Shown here piece after piece: positions 35,947 through 43,221 of a stretch of 64,000 bases of DNA. Numbering within the stretch: position 1 is the stretch's first letter; every line of letters starts with the position of its first letter. This DNA comes from Clostridium_AQ sp900552125 (GTDB taxonomy: Bacteria; Bacillota_I; Bacilli_A; Erysipelotrichales; Erysipelotrichaceae), in NCBI GenBank assembly GCA_037892765.1, contig JBBKBW010000002.1; one strand, 5' to 3'. The position numbers were made by a program, and so were the translations under genes. Under the pieces are notes generated by a model that saw only the letters and a program-made list of their open reading frames with translations, was not told where the DNA came from and ran no database searches.

Positions 35947-36884
35947 TTAATATTCCCCACTTTCTTCTTCATGAGATTTAATAATAAATTCGATAACAGA
36001 ATAACAGCCATTAATACTAACCCTGCAGAGAAACGAATATCATAATCAAGACCAGTTGTTTCTTTTAAACCTGCAAGCATGGTGGTTGTAAGAGTTCTAG
36101 TAATATCAAATAAATCAAAGGTAGGACCAAACATCTTGTTTCCGGCAACCATAGCTACTGCTGTAGCTTCACCAAATGCACGTCCTATACCTAAAATAGC
36201 ACCTGCAAAAATACCTGATTTTGCGCTTGTTAAAACAACTTTAAAATTTGTCTGTGTTTTGGTGGCGCCAAGTGCAAGACTTCCTAACTCAACATCTCTA
36301 TCCACAGACTTGATTGCTGTTATAGATAATGAAGTAATCGTTGGAAAAATCATAATCGCAAGTAATAGGATAACTGCCAATAAAGAGCTTCCACCTGCTG
36401 TTGTTCTTCCAAAAGAAGAAGCAATAGAACTTACCATAACCGTTATAGTACCAGAAGCGAATACACCATATACAACGGAAGGAATACTTGCTAATAGTTC
36501 TACAACTGTTGTCATAACTTCTGCAATTTTCTTTGGCGCAATCTTCGCAATAAATAAGGCAGTAAGAACAGAAAGAGGGAATGAAATCAGTAAAGCTCCA
36601 AAAGAGGATATTAATGTATTGATAATGATAAACCCTACTCCATAGATACCTTGATCCTTACGCCATAAATTTCCTGTTAAAAAGGAAATAAAATCCTGCT
36701 GTCCATATTCATAGCCAGGCAGAAATGGAGAAATTCCTTTAATACTAATAAATATTATGATAACAGCGATTGCACTGGAGGAAATTAATGCTGCTAGCAT
36801 AAATAAGAATTTCATAAACTTATCTTTTTTTAATTTCTTCTCATTTTTTTCCGTGCTAATACTATCACGTACATAACTTTTCAT
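35943..36884 (-). CDS. pstC: Phosphate ABC transporter permease PstC
   Basis: 313 aa, six membrane helices, permease loop around VDRDVELGSLALGATKTQT. Pairs with PstA as the phosphate channel. Separated from pstS by a 12-bp hairpin without a good T-run, which could lower downstream expression relative to the binding protein. Confidence 0.95.
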   Translation of the reverse strand: MKSYVRDSISTEKNEKKLKKDKFMKFLFMLAALISSSAIAVIIIFISIKGISPFLPGYEYGQQDFISFLTGNLWRKDQGIYGVGFIIINTLISSFGALLISFPLSVLTALFIAKIAPKKIAEVMTTVVELLASIPSVVYGVFASGTITVMVSSIASSFGRTTAGGSSLLAVILLLAIMIFPTITSLSITAIKSVDRDVELGSLALGATKTQTNFKVVLTSAKSGIFAGAILGIGRAFGEATAVAMVAGNKMFGPTFDLFDITRTLTTTMLAGLKETTGLDYDIRFSAGLVLMAVILLSNLLLNLMKKKVGNIK

Positions 36885-36906
36885 TCTTCACCAATCCTTA
36901 CATTAA

Positions 36907-36933
36907 GAAACAGCCTGGATTCCAGACTGTTTC
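36907..36933 (-). terminator. Hairpin between pstS and pstC
   Basis: 12-bp stem (36907-36918 / 36922-36933, one G-U) with a 3-nt loop but only TT after it. It is more likely a partial attenuator or mRNA-stabilising hairpin than a full terminator. Confidence 0.55.
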
Positions 36934-36952
36934 ATATCATATTCGTCTGTTT

Positions 36953-37912
36953 TTATTTGATGTCTTCCCAATTAACTGTTTTTCCTGTGAAGATATCTTT
37001 TAACTGTGCCTGTGTCATATTAGTAAAAGTAGTATTGTCTTTATTTACAACTGCAACTACTGCATCAATACAGTATTGTCCAGAAAGCATCGCATTAGAG
37101 ATATCTTCAGAACCATCATCTTTAAAATCACGAGAAGCAAAACCAATATCAGCTTTGTTAGGGCCATCTTTTTCAGTTCCTAGAACACGTGGTACTGCAT
37201 CTCCACTACCTGACTGATTCATCACAAACTTGAAGTTACCTGCCATAGGCTGGAATGCTTCTAATGCAGCTTTTAAAGTTTTTTCTACTGAAGTAGAACC
37301 ACATGTTGTAATAGTGATGCCTGAGTTATCTTTAGAAAGTATTTCTTCGTATTTCTTAGAAAGTTCTTCCCATGGAGTTCCTTTTGATTCATCAACTTCT
37401 CCACCGTTTTTCTTAACGATTGCCATACCTTCGCTTGAATTCTGTAAGAAGTCGATAAATGCAGAAACTAACATTTCTTTATCATCACTTTCATAATCGC
37501 CTTCTGCTCTAGTCACGAAATTGAAAGGACGCTGTAATTTATAACTTCCATCTAATACTGTTTCACTGCTAGCAGTAACACCTTCATACTGTAAAGCAAC
37601 TACGCCGTTCTTTTCGAAATCAGTTGATAAAGAAGTATATCCGATACCATTTAAGTCAGCTCCAACTTTAGCCGCCATATCATCATTACTTGATACTTCA
37701 ATTGCATTTTTTGTCAAGCTTCCTTCAAAGTCTACCCCTTTTTCAAATGCTTCTCTAGTTCCACTGGAAGAGTCACGTGTGTATACTTTAATTTCACCAG
37801 TTACACCTGCTGTCTGACCTCCTTCACTACCTGAACTACATGCTGCTAATGAGAATGTCATTAAGCATGCTAATGTTGCTGTCATACCTTTTTTCCAAAT
37901 GTTCATTTTCAT
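36953..37912 (-). CDS. pstS: Phosphate-binding lipoprotein PstS with swapped half-domains
   Basis: 319 aa. Signal peptide with lipobox SLAAC, lipid Cys25. Residues 40-171 resemble the usual C-terminal half of PstS: DSSSGTREAF, NGIGYTSLS, LQRPFNFVT, FIDFLQNSSEGMAIVKKNG. After a linker (172-198), residues 199-319 resemble the usual N-terminal half: TTCGSTSVE, QSGSGD, ADIGFASRD, LKDIFTGKTVNWEDIK, then the stop. The order is thus circularly permuted (see findings). The phosphate-contacting Ser/Thr/Asp and GSGTR-type motifs are all present. PhoP-box array upstream. First gene of pstSCAB-phoU; SD AAGGAGG. Confidence 0.93.
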   Translation of the reverse strand: MKMNIWKKGMTATLACLMTFSLAACSSGSEGGQTAGVTGEIKVYTRDSSSGTREAFEKGVDFEGSLTKNAIEVSSNDDMAAKVGADLNGIGYTSLSTDFEKNGVVALQYEGVTASSETVLDGSYKLQRPFNFVTRAEGDYESDDKEMLVSAFIDFLQNSSEGMAIVKKNGGEVDESKGTPWEELSKKYEEILSKDNSGITITTCGSTSVEKTLKAALEAFQPMAGNFKFVMNQSGSGDAVPRVLGTEKDGPNKADIGFASRDFKDDGSEDISNAMLSGQYCIDAVVAVVNKDNTTFTNMTQAQLKDIFTGKTVNWEDIK

Positions 37913-37934
37913 ATTCCTCCTTGAATACGGCTAT

Positions 37935-37988
37935 ATAATACGACATCTTTGTTAATTGAAAATGAAGATATTGTTAAGCAACCGTTAA
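37935..37988 (-). promoter_or_regulatory. PhoP-box array and promoter of pst operon
   Basis: On the minus strand four hexamers, TTAACG, TTAACA, TTCATT, TTAACA (37988 down to 37950), each start 11 bp apart, then TATTAT (37940-37935). Tandem TTAACA-like repeats with 5-bp gaps just upstream of a -10 are the B. subtilis PhoP binding pattern. Confidence 0.75.
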
Positions 37989-38024
37989 TTTTTCTATTTT
38001 TTTATAATTATTTATTCTTTAATG

Positions 38025-38075
38025 TTAACAGTCCATTAGTATTTGGTTGCACAAATTAACAAATCACGTTAAGAT
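38025..38075 (+). promoter_or_regulatory. Promoter of the small ORF at 38100, with PhoP-like repeats
   Basis: TTGCAC (38047-38052), 17 bp, TAAGAT (38070-38075). Upstream TTAACA, TTAGTA and TTGCAC begin 11 bp apart (38025, 38036, 38047), the same spacing as the pstS array but less consensus. Confidence 0.4.
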
Positions 38076-38099
38076 ACTTATGAAAGAAAGGTGAATCCA

Positions 38100-38387
38100 A
38101 TGACTATTAAAGAATTATTTCATAAAGCAATTATCTCCGGAGCAGATCCTTTATCTATAACTGAATTAGGATTTGCTTACCTAAATGATGTAGGCACCTG
38201 GAATATTAATATTAATTCACAAAACACCGGATGCATTAATAAAACAATTACAGTAGGACAGCTGCTCGATATCTTTCAAAATCACTGTACCTGTTATAAA
38301 AATCAGACAGATTGTTTTGAAGAAAAAAGAGAAGAAATGATTCATATCCTTCAACAGCATGACCCTAATACAATAATTAACCTATAA
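38100..38387 (+). CDS. Small protein divergent from pstS, unknown
   Basis: 95 aa, no recognised domain. It starts MTIKELFHKAIISGADPLSI, and has several Cys (GCINK, CTCYKNQTDC) and a helical C-terminus. AAAGGTGA precedes ATG 38100. Ends before its own terminator. It shares a 190-bp regulatory region with pstS that has PhoP-like repeats facing both ways, so control by phosphate is plausible. No membrane segment or signal peptide. Confidence 0.65.
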   Translation: MTIKELFHKAIISGADPLSITELGFAYLNDVGTWNININSQNTGCINKTITVGQLLDIFQNHCTCYKNQTDCFEEKREEMIHILQQHDPNTIINL

Positions 38388-38393
38388 AAACAT

Positions 38394-38426
38394 AAGCAGA
38401 GATCTTTGATCTGATTTCTGCTTTTT
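38394..38426 (+). terminator. Terminator after the small ORF
   Basis: AAGCAGA / TCTGCTT outer arms with an inner GATC/GATC pairing, followed by TTT. About 6 bp after the stop. Confidence 0.55.
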
Positions 38427-38523
38427 ATGATCTATTAATATATTTTAAAGAAGATGCACAATTCTTCTAAAAAAGTATTCCATAACTTTTTAAACAGTTC
38501 TTCTATTCTTTAAAGTAAAAATA

Positions 38524-38548
38524 TAAAAAACGAATCTTATAGATTCGT
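38524..38548 (-). terminator. Terminator after tRNA-Glu
   Basis: ACGAATCT-ATA-AGATTCGT followed by TTTTT on the minus strand, 10 bp past the tRNA 3' end. Confidence 0.85.
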
Positions 38549-38558
38549 AATTAACATA

Positions 38559-38633
38559 TGGCATCGCGTACGGGATTTGAACCCGTGATACAGCCTTGAG
38601 AGGGCTGTGGCTTAACCGCTTGCCGAACGCGAC
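38559..38633 (-). tRNA. tRNA-Glu (anticodon CUC), CCA encoded
   Basis: The minus strand folds as a cloverleaf. The acceptor stem is GTCGCGT / ACGCGAT with G1-U72, D arm GGC-AAGCGGTTAA-GCC, anticodon arm CAGCC-CTCTCAA-GGCTG, T arm ACGGG-TTCAAAT-CCCGT. Then discriminator G and CCA. The anticodon CUC reads GAG; the D loop and G73 fit tRNA-Glu. It has a private promoter and terminator, so it is a single-gene unit rather than part of an rRNA cluster. G1-U72 is unusual for this tRNA. Confidence 0.92.
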
Positions 38634-38653
38634 ATATCTTAGACTGCGTGGTT

Positions 38654-38682
38654 ATTATAGCACTTTTTAAAATGAAATACAA
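38654..38682 (-). promoter_or_regulatory. Promoter of tRNA-Glu
   Basis: TTGTAT (38682-38677), 17 bp, extended -10 TGCTATAAT (to 38654). 20 bp before the tRNA. Strong. Confidence 0.8.
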
Positions 38683-38733
38683 CAAAAAGAAAACATTTAC
38701 AATCATTAGCGTTTTAACTTGATTGTAAATGTT
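38683..38733 (-). terminator. Terminator reaching into the phoR coding end
   Basis: Perfect 14-bp arms, 38692-38705 and 38720-38733, with a 14-nt loop holding the phoR stop, and TTCTTTTTG after it on the minus strand. The left arm encodes the last phoR codons. Confidence 0.8.
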
Positions 38734-39926
38734 GTTCCTGTATTAAATTCACTTTGTACTTCAATTACTCCATGATGTGCGTCAATAATTGATTTTACAA
38801 TTGATAGACCTAAACCAGATCCACCAGTCTCACGTGAACGATCATCATCAACACGATAAAACCGTTCAAATATTTTTTCCTGATCGGATGGTTTAATACC
38901 ATGACCTTCATCACAGACCTCTACAATATAATATTCATCATCTGTTTTTGTACATAATGTGATAGTTCCTGTGTCGCTATATTTAATCGCATTAGACAAT
39001 AGATTTAAAATAACCTGACTCATTTTCAAGGGATCACAGAAAACTTGTTCATGCGTCTGATAATCACTGACAATCGTAAGATTTTTTCTTTCTGCTTTCT
39101 TTGATAAAGATTTTATTGCTTTATCAATTACTTGACACAAATCCGTTTTTTCTCTTTCCAATAAAACGGTAGACATACTTAATCTAGATAACTGTAATAA
39201 ATCTTTAACAAGTATATCTAAACGATTGATTTCGTGCTCGATCTGACCCATAAACTCTTTACGAGTTGCATCATCATCAAAATCCTCACGGTTTAATATT
39301 TCAACCATACCTTTAATAACAGCAATCGGCGTTTTTAGCTCATGTGATGCATCCGCAATAAAACGTTTCTGCATTTTTTCACCTTCTAAGGCTTTTGAAA
39401 TATCCTGAAATAATACAAGACAACCACTATATTTATTCTTTGCGGTAACAGGTACACTGATTGACTGATATTCAACACCCTTGATATTAATGATCTTATC
39501 CATGGGCTTTTCAAGAATAAATGCATCTTTAATAAATTCACTTACAGAACGTTCATAACAATCGTCCATATACGTCATATTCTCTGTTTTCTCATCTTTG
39601 ATGAATAAAGAATTAATGTTATTGTGCATAACAACATTCCCATTCTGATCTAATAGCATCAAAGGGAATGGAATACTAGTTACTACGGTCAATAACTGTT
39701 TGTTTTTTAAGTGAGCATCTTTTGCTGTTGATTTGATTTCTTTCTGCAATTCAATATTTTCTTTTTGATGAATATTCATGCTATTACGATCAACGATCTC
39801 CCATAATAAGGCAAAAGCCAAGACTATCAAAACCAATAACACATATACATCAAATCGAAAAAAGTACTGCAGGAATAAAAATAATATGAATAAACCACCT
39901 AATAAAAGATACTTATTAAGCTTCAT
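38706..39926 (-). CDS. phoR: Phosphate-regulon sensor histidine kinase PhoR-like
   Basis: About 406 aa. Two closely spaced membrane helices (about 5-25 and 27-45) leave almost no outside loop. A PAS-like region follows (LMLLDQNGNVV), then HisKA with FIADASHELKTPIAVIKG and HATPase (NLLSNAIKY, DEGHGI, GGSGLGLSIV). It pairs with PhoP, overlapping it by 11 bp. With no external sensor domain it probably reads Pst/PhoU state, as in enteric PhoR. ATG 39926 has GGAGG 6 bp upstream. Confidence 0.9.
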   Translation of the reverse strand: MKLNKYLLLGGLFILFLFLQYFFRFDVYVLLVLIVLAFALLWEIVDRNSMNIHQKENIELQKEIKSTAKDAHLKNKQLLTVVTSIPFPLMLLDQNGNVVMHNNINSLFIKDEKTENMTYMDDCYERSVSEFIKDAFILEKPMDKIINIKGVEYQSISVPVTAKNKYSGCLVLFQDISKALEGEKMQKRFIADASHELKTPIAVIKGMVEILNREDFDDDATRKEFMGQIEHEINRLDILVKDLLQLSRLSMSTVLLEREKTDLCQVIDKAIKSLSKKAERKNLTIVSDYQTHEQVFCDPLKMSQVILNLLSNAIKYSDTGTITLCTKTDDEYYIVEVCDEGHGIKPSDQEKIFERFYRVDDDRSRETGGSGLGLSIVKSIIDAHHGVIEVQSEFNTGTTFTIKLKR

Positions 39927-40593
39927 GAACTTCCTCCAACAGATAGCCAACACCTCTAGAAGATTTTATATGTACAGAAGAACCTGCAAGTTTACTTCTT
40001 AACTTAAATACATGTACATCTACAATTCTAGTATCGCCATCATAATCAAATCCCCAGATATCATTTAATATATTGTCTCGAGATAAAACAATATCTTTAT
40101 TTTGAATGAAATATTCCAGCAAATCAAATTCTTTCTTTGTAAGAGTTAAAATCTGATCATCGATATAAGCCTCTCTTCTTCGCATATCCATAGACAGATT
40201 TCCAACTGATAAACGCTGTTCCTGCTTACGGTTATGTCTTTTTAAATGCGCATTTACACGTGCTAATAATTCACGAGGAGAAAATGGCTTTGTAATGTAG
40301 TCATCTACTCCCTGTTCAAAAGCATATAAGATATCTGTTTCATCATCTCGTGCTGTCAGCATCATAAAGATACTATCAATTCTTTCACTGCGAAGTTTTT
40401 TCACAACATCAATACCGCTGACATTAGGAAGCATCCAGTCAATGATCAGTACATCAAAATCTTCTTTCATTGCTAAATCAATAGCTGTTTTTCCATCTCC
40501 ACATTCAACAATATCATAGTCTGCTTTTCGTAAATCATAGGCTATAATTTTTCTAATATTTTCTTCGTCTTCAATCAATAAAATCTTTGCCAT
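39916..40593 (-). CDS. phoP: Phosphate-regulon response regulator PhoP/PhoB-like
   Basis: 225 aa, OmpR/PhoB family. Receiver with acidic pocket EDE (8-10), phosphoacceptor Asp52 (IIDWMLP) and conserved TARD/KPF. Winged helix at the C-terminus (RIVDVHVFKLRSKL). Expected to bind the TTAACA repeats before pstS. ATG 40593 with GGAGG lies inside the end of phoH (23 bp overlap), so phoH, phoP and phoR are one transcript. Confidence 0.92.
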   Translation of the reverse strand: MAKILLIEDEENIRKIIAYDLRKADYDIVECGDGKTAIDLAMKEDFDVLIIDWMLPNVSGIDVVKKLRSERIDSIFMMLTARDDETDILYAFEQGVDDYITKPFSPRELLARVNAHLKRHNRKQEQRLSVGNLSMDMRRREAYIDDQILTLTKKEFDLLEYFIQNKDIVLSRDNILNDIWGFDYDGDTRIVDVHVFKLRSKLAGSSVHIKSSRGVGYLLEEVHEA

Positions 40594-41557
40594 ATCGTTC
40601 TTCCTCCTGTTCGTAACGCTCAATAATTTTCTGAACGAGTGGATTACGAACTACATCAAGACTTGTCAATTCAACAAATGAAATACCTTCAATACCAGAT
40701 AATAAATGTCTTGCATTTAATAAACCAGAATCTCTTTTTCTAATCAGGTCGATTTGGGTAATATCGCCTGTTATTACGATACGAGAATTAAATCCCATAC
40801 GTGTTAAAAACATCTTCATCTGTGCTCGTGTCGTATTCTGTGCCTCATCTAAGATAATAAACGCATTATCTAAAGTACGTCCTCGCATATAAGCTAATGG
40901 GGCTATTTCTATCACTTCTTTTTCTAGTAATTTTTCAACCTGTTCTTTTCCCAAAGTATCATATAATGCATCATACAATGGGCGAAGATAAGGATCTACT
41001 TTTTCTTTTAGATCACCAGGCAAAAATCCTAGATTTTCTCCTGCTTCTACTGCTGGGCGTGTCAAGATGATTTTCTTGATTTCTCCCTTTTTCAAAAGTG
41101 AAACAGCATAAACGACAGCTAAATACGTTTTCCCCGTCCCTGCAACACCAGTCGCAAAAACAATTTCACTGTTACACATACATTTAAATAAATGACGCTG
41201 TCCAATCGTCTTAGGATAAATCAGTTTCCCATTTACAGTTTTTCCTATCGCTTTCTGATATGTTGTCGATAATTCCTGCAGACGATTTAGCTTTGCTAAA
41301 CGACAGGCATACTCAATATCTCTTCCTTGAATATCAATATGCGCCTCCATCATCGAGAATAATGCTTTGATTACCTGTTCCAGCGTATGAAACACCATCG
41401 AATCATCACTCATAATACGTAATTCATTGTCTCTCATTGTAATTTCACAATGAAACGCATCTCTTAGGATATCTAAATGTTTATCATTTGCTCCACATAA
41501 TTTTACAACCCATTCCATTGGGTATTCTTCTAATGCTATACGATATTGTTCACTCAT
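40571..41557 (-). CDS. phoH: PhoH-like ATPase
   Basis: 328 aa. Walker A GVAGTGKTYLA (about 137-147), LTRPAVEAGENLGFLPGDL, Walker B FIILDEAQN and a TRMGFNSRIVITGD region, all typical of PhoH/YlaK NTPases with a KH-like N-terminus. Role uncertain; in some bacteria it is induced by phosphate limitation. AAGGAGCAGCT precedes the ATG. Overlaps phoP. In Bacillus it follows yqfD, as here. Confidence 0.93.
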   Translation of the reverse strand: MSEQYRIALEEYPMEWVVKLCGANDKHLDILRDAFHCEITMRDNELRIMSDDSMVFHTLEQVIKALFSMMEAHIDIQGRDIEYACRLAKLNRLQELSTTYQKAIGKTVNGKLIYPKTIGQRHLFKCMCNSEIVFATGVAGTGKTYLAVVYAVSLLKKGEIKKIILTRPAVEAGENLGFLPGDLKEKVDPYLRPLYDALYDTLGKEQVEKLLEKEVIEIAPLAYMRGRTLDNAFIILDEAQNTTRAQMKMFLTRMGFNSRIVITGDITQIDLIRKRDSGLLNARHLLSGIEGISFVELTSLDVVRNPLVQKIIERYEQEEERYGKDFID

Positions 41558-41573
41558 AGCTGCTCCTTATCTA

Positions 41574-42500
41574 TTACGGTGTGGTAATATCTTGAATTAA
41601 AGTATAATGAACCACCATCTTTATTTTACCCATATCTTCATGGAATTGCAAAATATTTTCGTTATATATACGATCATCTTCATGAAAGTCCTTGGAAACA
41701 CTTCTTCTAGCCTCTAACAATAGTTCAAAAAACTGAAATGCTGCAGGTTCCTTTGTCTTTGGAATACTAAGTGTAAGATCTTTCCAGACATAAGCGAAAA
41801 CACGACCTTCCACAAAAACATCTTGCATTTCACCTTTAGAATCCTCTAATGAATTACTCACAAGAACGTCCCCTTTATGTACAAATTCATTTACTTTGTA
41901 CATCTTATTTCCATGCTGAATATCAAAACGTTCAATAACACCATCTTTTTGTGCAATTAATTCTGTATCCTTTAATTCTGATAGAGAAGCAAATTCTTTT
42001 GGTGTATAACTGATTTTATAACGACTCCCCTGTTTTTCAATCTCTAACCAGGAAATATCATTTTCTAGGCGTTTTTTCAATTCCGCTTTAAGCGTTGCCA
42101 CATCCTGACTTTTACAAGGCGGTTTAACATTCATCTTCTTTAATGTTTCTTGAATCAGTTCTTTTTTAGCACTATTTTCTCCCTGAATCTGAATATCATA
42201 GATCATCATGGATAGTATCTGCCACAGTACTACCGAAAGAATTATCGATAAAACACGCTGTGGTCTTATAATACTTCTAAGTATATACCCTAATATACCT
42301 GTAGTACGAACTTTAACACAAGGATCAAAACTTTGATAAATCAAACGTCTTTGTAATATTGAGGCATAAAAACATATATAATTCTGATGTAGCGTAATAT
42401 CATATACTTCTAACTGTCTTTTTTTTACCATCCACAGAAAATTTTCACTAGAGGTCATAACTTTCCATTGATCTAAACCAAAGCGTTTTCTATTTTTCAT
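41574..42500 (-). CDS. yqfD: Sporulation protein YqfD
   Basis: About 308 aa. N-terminal domain, one membrane helix (SIILSVVLWQILSMMIYDI, about 85-105) and an external domain, as in YqfD. In B. subtilis YqfD is a mother-cell (sigma-E) sporulation protein. The start is uncertain: ATG 42500 or GTG 42524, both inside the end of yqfC. The order yqfC-yqfD-phoH is the conserved one. Confidence 0.85.
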   Translation of the reverse strand: MKNRKRFGLDQWKVMTSSENFLWMVKKRQLEVYDITLHQNYICFYASILQRRLIYQSFDPCVKVRTTGILGYILRSIIRPQRVLSIILSVVLWQILSMMIYDIQIQGENSAKKELIQETLKKMNVKPPCKSQDVATLKAELKKRLENDISWLEIEKQGSRYKISYTPKEFASLSELKDTELIAQKDGVIERFDIQHGNKMYKVNEFVHKGDVLVSNSLEDSKGEMQDVFVEGRVFAYVWKDLTLSIPKTKEPAAFQFFELLLEARRSVSKDFHEDDRIYNENILQFHEDMGKIKMVVHYTLIQDITTP

Positions 42501-42690
42501 ACGCAAACGATATCTTTCTAACACACCCTTGTAATAGAATTTCCTGTTTTTCTAACGCAAGGATATGAAGGCTATCTCCTTCAATAATGATTCCATAAGA
42601 TTTCATTTGAAGCTCAACCTTATTCTCGCTTACCTGAACCAATTCTTTATATTTTTCAATTACTACCTGATTTTCTTCTATGGAAAGCAT
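42490..42690 (-). CDS. yqfC: Sporulation protein YqfC
   Basis: 66 aa of short beta-rich sequence (KSYGIIIEGDSLHILALEKQ), similar to YqfC/YabP-type spore proteins. ATG 42690 is preceded by GAGAGGTGAG. The ribosome site lies in one arm of an 8-bp stem that could hide it (see findings). Upstream -10-like TATAAT near 42769-42774 lacks a sigma-A -35; a sporulation sigma is possible. Confidence 0.8.
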   Translation of the reverse strand: MLSIEENQVVIEKYKELVQVSENKVELQMKSYGIIIEGDSLHILALEKQEILLQGCVRKISFAYEK

Positions 42691-42732
42691 AAACTCACCT
42701 CTCATATAAAACTTACGTTTTTCTGTGAGTTT
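42691..42732 (-). promoter_or_regulatory. Ribosome-site hairpin before yqfC
   Basis: On the minus strand AAACTCAC (42732-42725) pairs with GTGAGTTT (42698-42691), which contains the end of the Shine-Dalgarno and abuts the ATG. Inside is a second stem AAAAC-GTAA-GTTTT with a GNRA-type loop. Confidence 0.5.
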
Positions 42733-42819
42733 TTATTCCTAAAAATCAAAACCTCCTTTCTTTCATTATAAAGAATTTTTGTTAGAAAACTGTTACAATT
42801 CTGTTAAAAATACAAAATA

Positions 42820-42847
42820 TAAAGAAAAAAGAAGCATAAGCTTCTTT
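42820..42847 (-). terminator. Terminator after rpsU
   Basis: AAAGAAGC-TTAT-GCTTCTTT followed by TTTC on the minus strand, directly after the rpsU stop. Confidence 0.8.
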
Positions 42848-42848
42848 C

Positions 42849-43028
42849 CTATTTTCCACGACGTGCTTTACGCGCAGCTTCTGACTTTAATTTACGACGA
42901 ACGCCAGGTTTTACGTAAAACTCTCTTTTGCGAGCTTCAGCAAGGGTTCCATTTCTTGATACTTGACGTTTGAATCTACGTAAAGCATCATCAAGAACTT
43001 CGTTTTCTTTAAGTACTACTTTCGGCAT
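42849..43028 (-). CDS. rpsU: 30S ribosomal protein S21
   Basis: 59 aa read from the minus strand: MPKVVLKENEVLDDALRRFK, then ...AEARKREFYVKPGVRRK and a basic tail. Full-length S21, next to the 16S 3' end in the 30S. ATG 43028 follows GGGAGGG. Own consensus promoter and terminator. Confidence 0.97.
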   Translation of the reverse strand: MPKVVLKENEVLDDALRRFKRQVSRNGTLAEARKREFYVKPGVRRKLKSEAARKARRGK

Positions 43029-43060
43029 TTTTTACCCTCCCTTCTGATGCAAGCAACAAT

Positions 43061-43089
43061 ATTATACTGAAAAACATATGAAAATGCAA
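43061..43089 (-). promoter_or_regulatory. Sigma-A promoter of rpsU
   Basis: TTGCAT (43089-43084), 17 bp, TATAAT (43066-43061). Confidence 0.75.
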
Positions 43090-43221
43090 TACAAATATGC
43101 TATTTTATATGATTTTATACATAGAAAATTCATTACAAACTGCATATTTTATAATTTCTTTATTTCATACATAAGCATTCGACTGAAATTTATCAAATAA
43201 CACAAAATTTTCAGTATGTCG

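Noticed and set aside
36079..36645. 188-codon plus-strand ORF opposite pstC
   Set aside because: It is a shadow of pstC in another frame, without a ribosome site or family features.
43182..43215. Terminator after murE
   Set aside because: ACTGAAA-type arms can pair, but no T-run follows on the minus strand.
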